The notes beneath the pieces were generated by a model. It was given only the letters and a program-made list of their open reading frames with translations. It was not told where the DNA came from and made no database searches. The position numbers were made by a program, and so were the translations under genes. A DNA stretch of 62,408 nucleotides from an uncultured Negativibacillus sp. (lineage in GTDB: Bacteria > Bacillota > Clostridia > Oscillospirales > Ruminococcaceae), in the NCBI RefSeq assembly GCF_944388365.1, contig NZ_CALXIN010000004.1:1-62408 (forward strand), given 5' to 3'. Positions 48,903-57,314 of the stretch are shown one piece after another. Numbering within the stretch: the stretch's first letter is position 1; each line of letters starts with the position of its first letter.

Positions 48903-50189
48903 TTGAAAAAGTTGGAACTCGGTAATATTCTCATTCACGATGTTCAGTTTTCAAACGAAGGTTCAAAAGTAGAAAACGGCGTTTTGTACGTTAACAAAGA
49001 AGAAATCTGCAAAATCGCTCTCGAAGATGAAAACATCGCTTCTTGCGAAGTTTTCCTCGCTCGTCCAGGTGAAAGCGTAAGAATCACCCCAGTTAAAGAC
49101 GTTATCGAGCCTCGCGTAAAAGTTGAAGGCAAAGGCGGCATTTTCCCAGGATGGATTGCTAAAGTTGACACCGTTGGCGAAGGCAGAACCCACGTTCTCA
49201 AAGGCGCTGCTGTTGTTACCACCGGTAAGATCGTTGGCTTCCAGGAAGGTATCATCGATATGTCCGGCCCTGGCGCTGACTACACCCCATTCTCCAAGAC
49301 TTACAACGTTGTTGTAAAGATGGAGCCAGTAGAAGGCCTCAAACAGCACGAGCATGAGTACGCTCTGAGAATCGCAGGCTTCAAGATCGCTTGCTTCCTC
49401 GGCGAACTGGGCAGAAATGTAACTCCAGATGAAGTTAAAACTTACGAGTTTGACAACATCGTTGAGTCCGCTGCTAAATATCCAAACCTGCCAAGAGTTG
49501 CATATGTTCAGATGCTTCAGTCCCAGGGTCTGCTGCACGATACATATGTATACGGCGTAGATGCTAAGAAAACTCTGACCACCATCATCACCCCAACCGA
49601 AGTTATGGATGGTGCTATCGTTTCCGGTAACTGCGTATCTTCCTGCGATAAGAACCCAACCTACGTTCATATGAACAACCCAGTTGTTACCGACCTGTTT
49701 GAGCAGCACGGTAAAACTCTGAACTTCGTTGGTATGATCATCACCAACGAAAACGTATACCTCGCAGATAAAGAGCGTTCCTCCAACTGGTCCGCTAAAC
49801 TGGCTAAATACCTCGGCTGCGACGGTGTTATCATCTCCCAGGAAGGCTTTGGTAACCCAGATACCGACCTGATCATGAACACCAAGAAGATCGAAGCTGA
49901 AGGCATCAAGACCGTAATCATCACTGATGAGTACGCTGGCCGCGATGGTAAGTCCCAGTCTCTGGCTGACGCTGACCCATCCGCTGACGCAGTTGTAACC
50001 GGCGGTAACGCTAACCAGGTAATCGTTCTGCCTCCAATGGAGACTGTATACGGTCACCTCGAGTTCGTAGACACCATCGCTGGTGGTTCTGCTAACAACA
50101 TCGATGCTCACGGCAACATCACTGTTGAGATTCAGGCAATCACCGGTGCTACCAACGAAACAGGCTTCAACTACCTGTCCGCTAGATAA
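48903..50189 (+). CDS. grdE: Glycine reductase complex protein B, alpha/beta proprotein GrdE
   Basis: A 428-residue proprotein. The TTG at 48903 follows AAGGAGG by eight bases and aligns with the usual MKKLELGNI start. Autocleavage occurs between Asn243 and Cys244 in SGNCVSSCDKN, giving the pyruvoyl-like carbonyl on the 20-kDa (C-terminal) subunit that binds glycine as a Schiff base. It works with the Sec subunit GrdB. Codon use is strongly biased (GCT, AAC, GTT, CCA, AAA), as in very highly expressed genes. Confidence 0.93.
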   Translation: MKKLELGNILIHDVQFSNEGSKVENGVLYVNKEEICKIALEDENIASCEVFLARPGESVRITPVKDVIEPRVKVEGKGGIFPGWIAKVDTVGEGRTHVLKGAAVVTTGKIVGFQEGIIDMSGPGADYTPFSKTYNVVVKMEPVEGLKQHEHEYALRIAGFKIACFLGELGRNVTPDEVKTYEFDNIVESAAKYPNLPRVAYVQMLQSQGLLHDTYVYGVDAKKTLTTIITPTEVMDGAIVSGNCVSSCDKNPTYVHMNNPVVTDLFEQHGKTLNFVGMIITNENVYLADKERSSNWSAKLAKYLGCDGVIISQEGFGNPDTDLIMNTKKIEAEGIKTVIITDEYAGRDGKSQSLADADPSADAVVTGGNANQVIVLPPMETVYGHLEFVDTIAGGSANNIDAHGNITVEIQAITGATNETGFNYLSAR

Positions 50190-50209
50190 TAGGAAGGGGA
50201 AGAAATACG

Positions 50210-51526
50210 ATGAGCAAAATCAGAGTAGTACAGTATATTAACCAGTTCTTCGCTCAGATCGGTGGCGAGGAAAAAGCTGACATCCCAGCTGAACTGCGTG
50301 AAGGCCCAGTAGGTCCTGGTCTTGCACTCAATCAGGCTTGGGGCGACGAAGCAGAAGTTGTTGCAACCATCATCTGCGGTGACTCCTACTTCAACGAAAA
50401 CCTTGAAAAAGCTCAGGCTGAGGTTCTTGAGATGGTTAAATCCCAGAACCCAGATATGTTCATTGCTGGTCCTGCATTCAACGCTGGTCGTTACGGCGTA
50501 GCTTGCGGTACTATCGCAAAAGCAGTTCAGGACAACCTGAACATCCCAGTTCTGACTGGTATGTACGAAGAGAACCCAGGCGCTGATATGTTCAAGAAAG
50601 ATGTTTACATCGTTGCTACAAAGAACAGCGCTGCTGGTATGAGAGATGCTATCAAGAAAATGGCTCCTCTCGCTCTCAAACTTGCTAGACATGAAGCAAT
50701 CGGCGCTTCCTGCGAAGAAGGCTACATGCCAAACGGCGTTCGTGTAAACCTGTTCGAGAAAGAAAGAGGTTCTGCACGTGCTGTTAAGATGCTGATCGCT
50801 AAACTCAACGGCAAACCATTCACCACAGAGTTCCCAATGCCAACCTTTGACCGTGTTGCTCCAAACCCAGCTGTTAAAGATATGGCTCATGCAACCGTTG
50901 CTCTGTGTACTTCTGGTGGTATCGTTCCTCTGGGCAACCCAGATCACATCGAGTCCTCTTCCGCTTCTCACTACGGTGAGTACGACATCACTGGCGTTAT
51001 GGACCTGGATGCTGCTCATTGGGCAACAGCTCACGGCGGTTACGACCCAGTATACGCTAACGAAGACGCTGACCGCGTTCTGCCAGTCGATATCCTCCGC
51101 GAGATGGAAAAAGAAGGCAGAATCGGCAAACTCCACAATAAATTCTACACCACCGTTGGTAACGGTACTGCAGTTGCTTCCTCTAAAGCATTCGCTGCTG
51201 AGTACGCTCAGAAGCTGAAAGCAGATGGAGTGGATTGCGTAATCATGACCTCCACGTGAGGAACCTGCACACGTTGCGGCGCAACGATGGTAAAAGAAAT
51301 TGAACGCGCTGGTCTGCCAGTAGTTCACATCTGCACAGTTACCCCAATTTCCATGACTGTTGGTGCTAACAGAATCGTACCAGCTATCGCAATTCCTCAC
51401 CCACTGGGCAACCCAGCTCTGACAATGGAAGAGGAAAAAGCAATCAGAAGAAAGATCGTTGAAACCGCTCTCGAAGCTCTCGAGACCGAAGTTGACGATC
51501 AGACAATCTTCGACGTTAAATATTAA
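50210..51526 (+). CDS. grdB: Glycine reductase protein B selenoprotein subunit GrdB
   Basis: A 438-residue subunit with one in-frame TGA at 51257-51259 (codon 350), in the context MTST-U-GTCTRCG, the Sec motif of GrdB (U-x2-C-x2-C). Without recoding it would break into 349- and 79-residue fragments. Together with GrdE it forms the Schiff base with glycine and makes a Sec-linked carboxymethyl group that is passed to GrdA. ATG 50210 follows AGGAAGGGG. The codon bias equals that of grdE. Confidence 0.95.
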
Positions 51527-51537
51527 TCTGTTTTAAA

Positions 51538-51580
51538 AGATTCGGTCGGGGAGGTATCTCCCCTCCCTGACCGTCTTTTA
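51538..51580 (+). terminator. Hairpin between grdB and trxB
   Basis: GATTCGGTCGGGGAGG pairs with CCCCTCCCTGACCGTC around TATCT, followed by TTTTA. It is terminator-like but lies inside an operon, so partial termination or RNase-blocking is likely. Confidence 0.65.
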
Positions 51581-51607
51581 AAAAATAAATTAAGGGAGAC
51601 GAAAACA

Positions 51608-52549
51608 ATGGATAAAGTTTATGACATTATCGTTTTAGGTGCAGGCCCTGCAGGTTTGACCGCTGCTTCTTATGCTGGCCGTGCAAGAATGGACACACTT
51701 CTTATTGAAGGAACAAAAGATGGCGGACAGATCGTTATCACCAACGAAATCGAAAACTATCCAGGCTCCCTGGAGGAAGAATCCGGCCCGTCCCTGATTG
51801 CCAGAATGACAAAACAGGTAGAAAAATTCGGTGCTGACCGCGTTACAGATACTATCGTAGACGTTGAGCTCGAAGGTAAGGTAAAACACCTCAAAGGTAA
51901 TCATGGTGATTACTATGCAAAAGCTGTTGTTATCGCTACCGGCGCTTCTCCACGTCCGATCGGCTGCCCAGGTGAGAAAGAATTCACCGGTAAAGGTGTT
52001 TCCTACTGTGCAACTTGTGACGCTAACTTCTTCGAAGATTTTGAAGTATACGTAGTAGGCGGCGGTGACTCCGCTGTTGAAGAAGCTATGTACCTCACCA
52101 AATTCGCAAGAAAAGTAACTCTGATCCACAGACGTGACGAGCTCAGAGCTGCTAAATCCATCCAGGAAAAAGCATTTGCTAATCCAAAGATGGCATTCAT
52201 GTGGAACACCACAATCGAAGAGATCAAAGGTGACGGTGTTGTAACATCCATGATCGTAAAAGACACCAAAACCGGCGAGACCAGAGAGATTGAGGCTGAT
52301 GAGGAAGATGGAACATTCGGTATCTTCGTATTCGTAGGTTTCGATCCTAAATCCCAGCTGTTCGAGGGCAAACTCGAAATGGAAAATAGATACATCGTTA
52401 CCGATAAATACATGCATACTTCTGTTCCAGGCGTATTCGCAGCTGGTGACGTTATCGTTAAACATCTGCGTCAGGTAGTTACTGCTTGCGGCGATGGCGC
52501 TGTTGCAGCTACCGAAGCTCAGCACTACGTAGAAAACCTGGCTGACTAA
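51608..52549 (+). CDS. trxB: Thioredoxin reductase of the glycine reductase system
   Basis: A 313-residue flavoprotein disulfide reductase. FAD motif VLGAGPAGLTAAS (residues 9-21), redox CATC at 134-137, NADPH motif YVVGGGDSAVEEAM, and the C-terminal VPGVFAAGDV. ATG 51608 follows AAGGGAGACG. It reduces the TrxA encoded next, which re-reduces the selenoprotein A intermediate. Same biased codon usage as grd genes. Confidence 0.95.
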   Translation: MDKVYDIIVLGAGPAGLTAASYAGRARMDTLLIEGTKDGGQIVITNEIENYPGSLEEESGPSLIARMTKQVEKFGADRVTDTIVDVELEGKVKHLKGNHGDYYAKAVVIATGASPRPIGCPGEKEFTGKGVSYCATCDANFFEDFEVYVVGGGDSAVEEAMYLTKFARKVTLIHRRDELRAAKSIQEKAFANPKMAFMWNTTIEEIKGDGVVTSMIVKDTKTGETREIEADEEDGTFGIFVFVGFDPKSQLFEGKLEMENRYIVTDKYMHTSVPGVFAAGDVIVKHLRQVVTACGDGAVAATEAQHYVENLAD

Positions 52550-52722
52550 TCTCAGCAAGGGGATTCAATTTCGAATCTAGGGGACTTTTTGGAAGTTCGG
52601 TTTTTATGTGAGAGTTTAGACCGGCGGCTTTTCAAAGTTCCAAACATAAAATCTAAATAAAGAAGGTCCTGCAAACCTTTTACGGTAATGAACCCTCTTT
52701 AGCAGAAGGAGATCATGTTATT

Positions 52723-53049
52723 ATGTTAGAAGTAACAAAAGAAACATTTGAGCCTGAAGTACTGCAGGCTGAAGGTTATGTATTCGTAGACTTCTTCGGC
52801 GATGGTTGTGTACCATGTGCTGCTCTGATGCCACATGTACATGCTCTGGCAGACAAATATGCTGACAGCAAGCTGAAATTCTGCTGCATGAACACAACAA
52901 AAGCTAGACGTCTGGCTATCAAACAGGGTATCATGGGTCTGCCTGTAATGGCTATCTACAAAGATGGCGCTCAGGTTGAGGCTCTGGTTAAGGAAGACTG
53001 CACTCAGGATTCCATCACCGCTCTGGTTGAGAAATACGTTAACATGTAA
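52723..53049 (+). CDS. trxA: Thioredoxin of the glycine reductase system
   Basis: A 108-residue thioredoxin with active site GCVPC (C29-V-P-C32), not CGPC. The altered dipeptide is typical of clostridial glycine-reductase thioredoxins and presumably tunes potential to the Sec partner. ATG 52723 follows AGAAGGAG. It sits 173 bases after trxB and 156 bases before grdA, in a leader region rich in hairpins. Confidence 0.9.
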   Translation: MLEVTKETFEPEVLQAEGYVFVDFFGDGCVPCAALMPHVHALADKYADSKLKFCCMNTTKARRLAIKQGIMGLPVMAIYKDGAQVEALVKEDCTQDSITALVEKYVNM

Positions 53050-53050
53050 T

Positions 53051-53182
53051 TTTTGACCTGATGGTCAAAAACGATGTTTGCAGCGACGAGATGTCCGCTC
53101 TGACCTGCAAAGCAAAACATCATGAAAAATAGACGCAATTTATTTGCGACTGTTTTGATAAATCGATGACGCAAGTCATCAA
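53051..53182 (+). other. Structured leader between trxA and grdA
   Basis: TTTTTGAC/GTCAAAAA (53051-53071) forms a short hairpin just after the trxA stop. GATGAC-GCAA-GTCATC (53166-53181) is a GNRA-type tetraloop hairpin close to the grdA ribosome site. GATGTTTGCAG (53085-53095) may pair with CTGCAAAGCAAAACATC (53105-53121). Possible processing or translational control. Confidence 0.45.
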
Positions 53183-53205
53183 GAAAGAAATAAGGAGGAT
53201 AAGTC

Positions 53206-53679
53206 ATGAGCCTTTTGAATGGTAAAAAAGTTATCATCATCGGCGACAGAGACGGCGTTCCAGGCCCAGCTATCGAAGAATGTGTTAAGACTGCTGGCGC
53301 TGAAGTAGTGTACTCCTCTACAGAATGCTTTGTCTGAACTGCCGCTGGCGCAATGGATTTGGAAAATCAGAAGAGAGTTAAAGAATTCGCAGAACAGTAT
53401 GGTCCAGAAAACATCGTTGTTGTTCTGGGTGCTGCTGAGGGCGAAGGTGCAGGTCTTGCTGCTGAAACAGTAACCGCTGGTGACCCTACTTTTGCAGGTC
53501 CATTGACAGGAGTTCAGTTAGGACTCACAGTATATCACGTATGCGAACCAGAAATCAAAAACGAAGTTGACCCAACTGTTTACGATGAGCAGGTAGGTAT
53601 GATGGAAATGGTTCTGGATGTAGATGACATCATCTCTGAGATGAGCTCTATCCGCAACGAATACTGCAAATACCTCTAA
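53206..53679 (+). CDS. grdA: Glycine reductase selenoprotein A, GrdA
   Basis: A 157-residue selenoprotein. The TGA at 53335-53337 is codon 44 in STECFV-U-TAAGAMD, the conserved Sec site that accepts the carboxymethyl group and then releases ketene-like acetyl to GrdC/GrdD. ATG 53206 follows AAGGAGGATAAG. If the TGA is taken as stop, only a 108-residue downstream frame (from 53353) remains. Very strong codon bias matches its expected high abundance. Confidence 0.96.
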
Positions 53680-53691
53680 ACCAAAACAACA

Positions 53692-53743
53692 GGTGGTGCG
53701 GTGGTCTGGTGATGTATCACCAGCTTGCCGCACCACCTCTTTT
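53692..53743 (+). terminator. grdA terminator-like hairpin
   Basis: GGTGGTGCGG pairs with CCGCACCACC around an internal GGTGAT/ATCACC hairpin, followed by TCTTTTT. A promoter follows at 53813-53841, so the grdCD genes can be transcribed separately. Confidence 0.8.
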
Positions 53744-53812
53744 TACTCTTTGCTGTTTTCACATGAAGTGGAATTTTTTCTTGTGAAAAATAGCAGAATT
53801 CATAAAATCCCC

Positions 53813-53841
53813 ATGACAATTTGAAAAAAGTAGTGTATACT
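53813..53841 (+). promoter_or_regulatory. Internal promoter for grdC-grdD
   Basis: ATGACA (53813-53818) and TATACT (53836-53841) with a 17-bp spacer. Start about 53848; leader about 125 nt to grdC. Confidence 0.6.
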
Positions 53842-53847
53842 ATTTTT

Positions 53848-53970
53848 ATGGGAGTTGTCCAAAAAAATGGACAGCTTTTCATGGGATGCCCTAAAGGGCA
53901 AGCCTAAAAAAGGTAGGAGATCGGGCAACCGATTGACAAAGATTCATAATCAATGAATGAGAGGCGTGAC
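53848..53970 (+). other. Structured 5' leader of grdC-grdD
   Basis: Consecutive hairpins: AGTTGTCC/GGACAGCT (53853-53877), TGCCC/GGGCA (53886-53899), ATCGG-GCAA-CCGAT (53919-53932, GNRA loop), and ATTCAT/ATGAAT (53943-53959) beside the ribosome site GAGAGGCG. No known riboswitch consensus matches convincingly. Confidence 0.45.
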
Positions 53971-53974
53971 TACA

Positions 53975-55522
53975 ATGAACAGTGTAATCAAAGGCGCAAG
54001 CTACATTCTTGCCCATACACCAGACATGGTAATGGAAAATGGTACAACTCAGACCACCGAGAAAATCGTAAATCCTAACTCTGAGTACCTGAAAGAACTG
54101 CCAAACCACATCAGAACATACGAGCAGGCTCTTGCTTACCTGCCAAACCAGACCTACATCGGCAACATGCATCCAGATGAGCTGGCTAAATACGATCAGC
54201 CATGGGTTGACACCACCGTTGAAGGTATGAACCAGAGAACTGGTAAATACGGCGAAATCATGCCAGAGGACGAGTTCTACATGCTGATGCAGTGCGTAGA
54301 CGTTTTCGAGCTGGTTATGCTGGAAAAGAGCTTTGTTGCTGCAACAAAAGAGAAATTCGTTGCTAACCCAGTTATCGACGAGAGCATCGTTGCAAGAATC
54401 CATGAAGGTGTTGACGCTTCCGAAGTTGAGCACTTTGTAAACGAAGAGCATGCAGAACCACTGGTATTTGCTGGCAAGACTGTTGGTTTCGTTAAGAGAG
54501 CTCATGACGTTGACCCGAACCTGTCCGCTCACACCATGCTCGAAAACATGGTTACCAAAGCATCCGCAGTTCTGTCCCTGCTGCACCTGATCCGCGTAAC
54601 CGGTATCAACAAAGAAGATATCGACTACGTTATCGACTGCTGCGAGGAGGCTTGCGGTGATATGAACCAGCGCGGCGGCGGTAACTTCGCTAAAGCTGCT
54701 GCTGAGATCGCAGGTCTTGTTAATGCAACCGGTTGTGACGTCCGCGGCTTCTGCGCTGGCCCAACTCATGCATTCATCAACGCTGCTTCCCTGGTAAAAG
54801 CTGGCACCCACAAACACGTAGTTATCGTTGCTGGTGGTTGTACCGCTAAACTGGGTATGAACGGTAAAGACCATGTTAAGAAAGGTCTGCCAATCCTCGA
54901 AGATATGATCGGCGGTTTTGCTGTTCTGCTGGGCGAAAACGATGGTATTAACCCAGAAGTTGACACCGAGCACACCGGCAAACATACCGTTGGAACCGGT
55001 TCCGCTCCTCAGAACGTAATCTCCTCCCTGGTAACCAATCCTCTGGATGCTGCTGGTCTGAAGATTACTGACGTTGACAAATACTCTGCTGAGATGCAGA
55101 ACCCAGATATCACCAAACCTGCTGGTGCTGGTGACGTTCCGCTTGCTAACTACAAGATGATCGCTGCTCTGGGTGTTAAGAGAGGCGACCTCGAGAAGAA
55201 AGACCTGGCTACCTTCCCAGCTGTACATGGTATGGTTGGTTGGGCTCCAACACAGGGTCATATTCCATCCGGCGTTCCATACATCGGTGTTTGCCGCGAT
55301 GATATCCTCGAAGGCAAAGTAAACAGAGCTATGATCATCGGTAAAGGTTCTCTGTTCCTTGGCCGTATGACCAACCTGTTCGATGGCGTATCCGTAATGA
55401 TCACCAAGAACTCCGGCAAGACAGAAGAAGCTGCAGTTTCCGAAGAGCACATCAAGGGCCTCATCGGCAAAGCTATGAAAGACTTTGCTGCATCCCTGCT
55501 GGCTGCTGCTGAAGAAGAATAA
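53975..55522 (+). CDS. grdC: Glycine reductase complex component C, GrdC
   Basis: A 515-residue subunit of protein C, the acetyl-phosphate-forming part of glycine reductase, start ATG 53975 (a further upstream ATG at 53957 is within the ribosome-site region). It is thiolase-like in layout; VGTGSAPQNVISSLVTNPLDAAG and MVGWAPTQGHIPSGVPYIGV are family blocks. GrdC and GrdD accept the acetyl group from GrdA and give acetyl phosphate. Codon bias is again strong. Confidence 0.93.
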   Translation: MNSVIKGASYILAHTPDMVMENGTTQTTEKIVNPNSEYLKELPNHIRTYEQALAYLPNQTYIGNMHPDELAKYDQPWVDTTVEGMNQRTGKYGEIMPEDEFYMLMQCVDVFELVMLEKSFVAATKEKFVANPVIDESIVARIHEGVDASEVEHFVNEEHAEPLVFAGKTVGFVKRAHDVDPNLSAHTMLENMVTKASAVLSLLHLIRVTGINKEDIDYVIDCCEEACGDMNQRGGGNFAKAAAEIAGLVNATGCDVRGFCAGPTHAFINAASLVKAGTHKHVVIVAGGCTAKLGMNGKDHVKKGLPILEDMIGGFAVLLGENDGINPEVDTEHTGKHTVGTGSAPQNVISSLVTNPLDAAGLKITDVDKYSAEMQNPDITKPAGAGDVPLANYKMIAALGVKRGDLEKKDLATFPAVHGMVGWAPTQGHIPSGVPYIGVCRDDILEGKVNRAMIIGKGSLFLGRMTNLFDGVSVMITKNSGKTEEAAVSEEHIKGLIGKAMKDFAASLLAAAEEE

Positions 55523-55572
55523 TTTTTGCAGGTTCGCTGTATCTGAAAACTGAAAGGAATGAGGAGATCATT

Positions 55573-56721
55573 ATGGCACAGATCGAAAAAATGATTGCCA
55601 AAACTTTCATGGACATCGCTACAGGTCTTGAAACTGGCTCCTTTGGTGCCAGACCAAGAATCGCTGTAACCGGTCTTGGAAGTGAACACGGCGAAGCAAA
55701 CTCTGTTGAAGCAGCTGTTCTGGCTGCTGACAGAGGTGTTGATGTTACCCTCATCGGCACTGCTGAAAACGAAAAATTCAACACCGTTAAGGTTTCTGAT
55801 GAAGACGAAATGTACAAAGAGATGGAAAAAATGCTGGACAGCGGCGACATTGATGGCTGTGTAACCATGCATTATCCATTCCCGATTGGCGTTTCCACTG
55901 TTGGCCGCGTTGTTACCCCAGGTAAAGGCAAACAGATGTTCATCGCTAACACAACCGGTACTTCCGCTGCTGAAAGAATTGAAGCAATGATCCGCAACAC
56001 CATCGCTGGTATCATTACTGCAAAAGCTTGCGGCGTTAAAAACCCAACCGTTGGTATTCTGAACGTTGATGGCGCTAGACAGTGTGAAGGCGCTCTGAAA
56101 GAGCTTCAGGCTAACGGCTATGACATCCACTTTGCAGAGTCTTCCCGTGCAGACGGCGGCTGCGTTATGAGAGGTAACGACCTTCTCGTTGGCGCTTGCG
56201 ACGTTATGGTAACTGATTCTCTGACAGGTAACATCCTGATGAAGATGATGTCTTCCTACTGCACTGGCGGCAGCTACGAAGCTGTTGGCTACGGCTACGG
56301 CCCAGGTATCGGCGAAGGCTACGACAGACTGGTTCTGATCGTATCCCGTGCTTCCGGTGCTCCTGTTCTGGCTAACGCTATGGAATACGCTGCACAGCTG
56401 GTAAAAGGCAATTACAGAGAAATTGCTGCTAAAGAATATGCTGCTGCTAAGAAAGCTGGTCTGGAGAAAGTTATCGCTGCTCGCAAACCAGTGAAGAAAG
56501 AAGCTTCCGAAGAAGTCGTAGAGTGCCCACCAAAAGAGGTTGTAACCGCTTCCGTTGCTGGTATCGAGGTTATGGACCTGGAGGATGCTGTACAGGCTCT
56601 GTGGAAAGCTAAGATCTACGCAGAGAGCGGCATGGGCTGCACCGGACCTCTGGTTATGATGTCCGAAGCTAACCATGACAAAGCTGTTGAGATCCTCAAA
56701 GCAGCTGGCTACATTTCCTAG
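55573..56721 (+). CDS. grdD: Glycine reductase complex component D, GrdD
   Basis: A 382-residue partner of GrdC, similar to phosphate acetyl/butyryl-transferases (PlsX/Pta-like). Blocks such as VTGLGSEHGEANSVEAAVLAADRGVDVTLIGT and GGSYEAVGYGYGPGIGEGYDRLVLIVSRASGAPVLANAM are typical. A conserved C-terminal cysteine (GMGCTGPLV) is near residue 360, the active Cys of this family. ATG 55573 follows AAAGGAATGAGGAG. Last gene of the operon, then a strong terminator. Confidence 0.93.
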   Translation: MAQIEKMIAKTFMDIATGLETGSFGARPRIAVTGLGSEHGEANSVEAAVLAADRGVDVTLIGTAENEKFNTVKVSDEDEMYKEMEKMLDSGDIDGCVTMHYPFPIGVSTVGRVVTPGKGKQMFIANTTGTSAAERIEAMIRNTIAGIITAKACGVKNPTVGILNVDGARQCEGALKELQANGYDIHFAESSRADGGCVMRGNDLLVGACDVMVTDSLTGNILMKMMSSYCTGGSYEAVGYGYGPGIGEGYDRLVLIVSRASGAPVLANAMEYAAQLVKGNYREIAAKEYAAAKKAGLEKVIAARKPVKKEASEEVVECPPKEVVTASVAGIEVMDLEDAVQALWKAKIYAESGMGCTGPLVMMSEANHDKAVEILKAAGYIS

Positions 56722-56739
56722 TCGTCATAATAGCTTTAC

Positions 56740-56772
56740 AAAAAGGCTCCCGAATTTTCGGGAGCCTTTTTT
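56740..56772 (+). terminator. grd operon terminator
   Basis: AAAAGGCTCCCGA (56741-56753) pairs with TCGGGAGCCTTTT (56758-56770), followed by further T residues. Confidence 0.9.
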
Positions 56773-57104
56773 CACCTTTTCTTTAGCAGAAAGAAAAGGT
56801 GAAGCCAAAAGAAAGCATTACGCTTCGCGTTGAAAGGATGGGTAGCTTGAGCAAAAAGTTTGGCAGAGCGAAACAAAAGTTTTTTGTCAACGGCGCTTTG
56901 CTCGGTTGCCGAAGACAATTTTGCCCAATCTTTCATGGGCAAAAAGAGTAAGCTCCAGATTGAAAACTTGTTTTCAATCCTCTTTTCTGCAAGAGAAAAA
57001 GTTTTCACAAACTGCCAAATTATACAAGCTACCCCCGAAAAATTCCCAGTGGGAAGTTTTCGGCAGTGCCAGCTTGAAGTTGGACATTATTTAGCACTTA
57101 TGTA
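56773..57104. repeat. Intergenic hairpin array after the grd operon
   Basis: No gene. Consecutive palindromes: CACCTTTTCTTT/GAAAGAAAAGGTG (56774-56803), ACGC/GCGT (56820-56830), TTTGCCC/GGGCAAA (56922-56945), ATTGAAAAC/GTTTTCAAT (56959-56978), CTCTTTTCT/AGAGAAAAAG (56980-57001), and GAAAAATTCCCA/TGGGAAGTTTTC (57038-57062). A stretch at 56990-57028 resembles the minus-strand stretch 5608-5640 (CAAGAxAAAAAGTTxTC...ACTGCC). Confidence 0.5.
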
Positions 57105-57134
57105 AAAAGCTCCCAAACTGGGAGCTTTTTTCTT
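57104..57134. terminator. Terminator between the hairpin array and the convergent small gene
   Basis: AAAAAGCTCCCA (57104-57115) pairs with TGGGAGCTTTTT (57119-57130); T tracts on both sides, so it acts on the minus strand too, for the operon ending at 57133. Confidence 0.8.
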
Positions 57135-57288
57135 ACTTTTTATTTTGATCTAGAGAATTTTCCTGTAATTTCTTTACGGCTTTCTGTGCAGATAAACTCC
57201 CATGTTTTACACCCATTCGGATAATAAAATAAAGCAGAAATGAATAGATCAGCAAGGTTGTATTTGGATTTAAATCAAAGAATGGCAT
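57133..57288 (-). CDS. Small 51-residue membrane protein in the XRE/DUF3169 operon
   Basis: ATG 57288 stands ten bases after AGAGG on the minus strand and ends at TAA 57133. Product: MPFFDLNPNTTLLIYSFL..., one hydrophobic helix at residues 11-24, then a basic amphipathic tail. It lies 27 bases after the DUF3169 gene, so it is the third gene of the operon. No family recognised, but position and clean frame support a real gene. Confidence 0.6.
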   Translation of the reverse strand: MPFFDLNPNTTLLIYSFLLYFIIRMGVKHGSLSAQKAVKKLQENSLDQNKK

Positions 57289-57314
57289 CAATAAAAACCT
57301 CTATCAATCGATTG

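Noticed and set aside
48963..50111. Long minus-strand frame opposite grdE (382 codons)
   Set aside because: It is a by-product of biased codons in grdE, which seldom create stops on the other strand; no ribosome site, and the protein has no sensible composition.
51257..51259. TGA in grdB as a premature stop
   Set aside because: It matches the known GrdB Sec position (U-GTCTRC), with homologous sequence on both sides.
50171..51400. Minus-strand frame of 409 codons opposite grdB
   Set aside because: Codon-bias artefact opposite a clear selenoprotein gene.
53335..53337. TGA in grdA as a premature stop
   Set aside because: ECFV-U-TAAGAMD is the classic GrdA Sec motif.
53848..53970. Cyclic-di-GMP (GEMM) riboswitch in the grdC leader
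   Set aside because: A fragment resembles the GGTAGG/CGGG-ACCGA end, but the central GACGCAAAGCC core is missing.
53891..55450. Minus-strand frame of 519 codons opposite grdC
   Set aside because: Same codon-bias artefact; overlaps a well-supported gene for its whole length.
56772..57008. 78-codon minus-strand frame in the hairpin array
   Set aside because: Composition driven by the palindromes, no ribosome site, located between two terminators.
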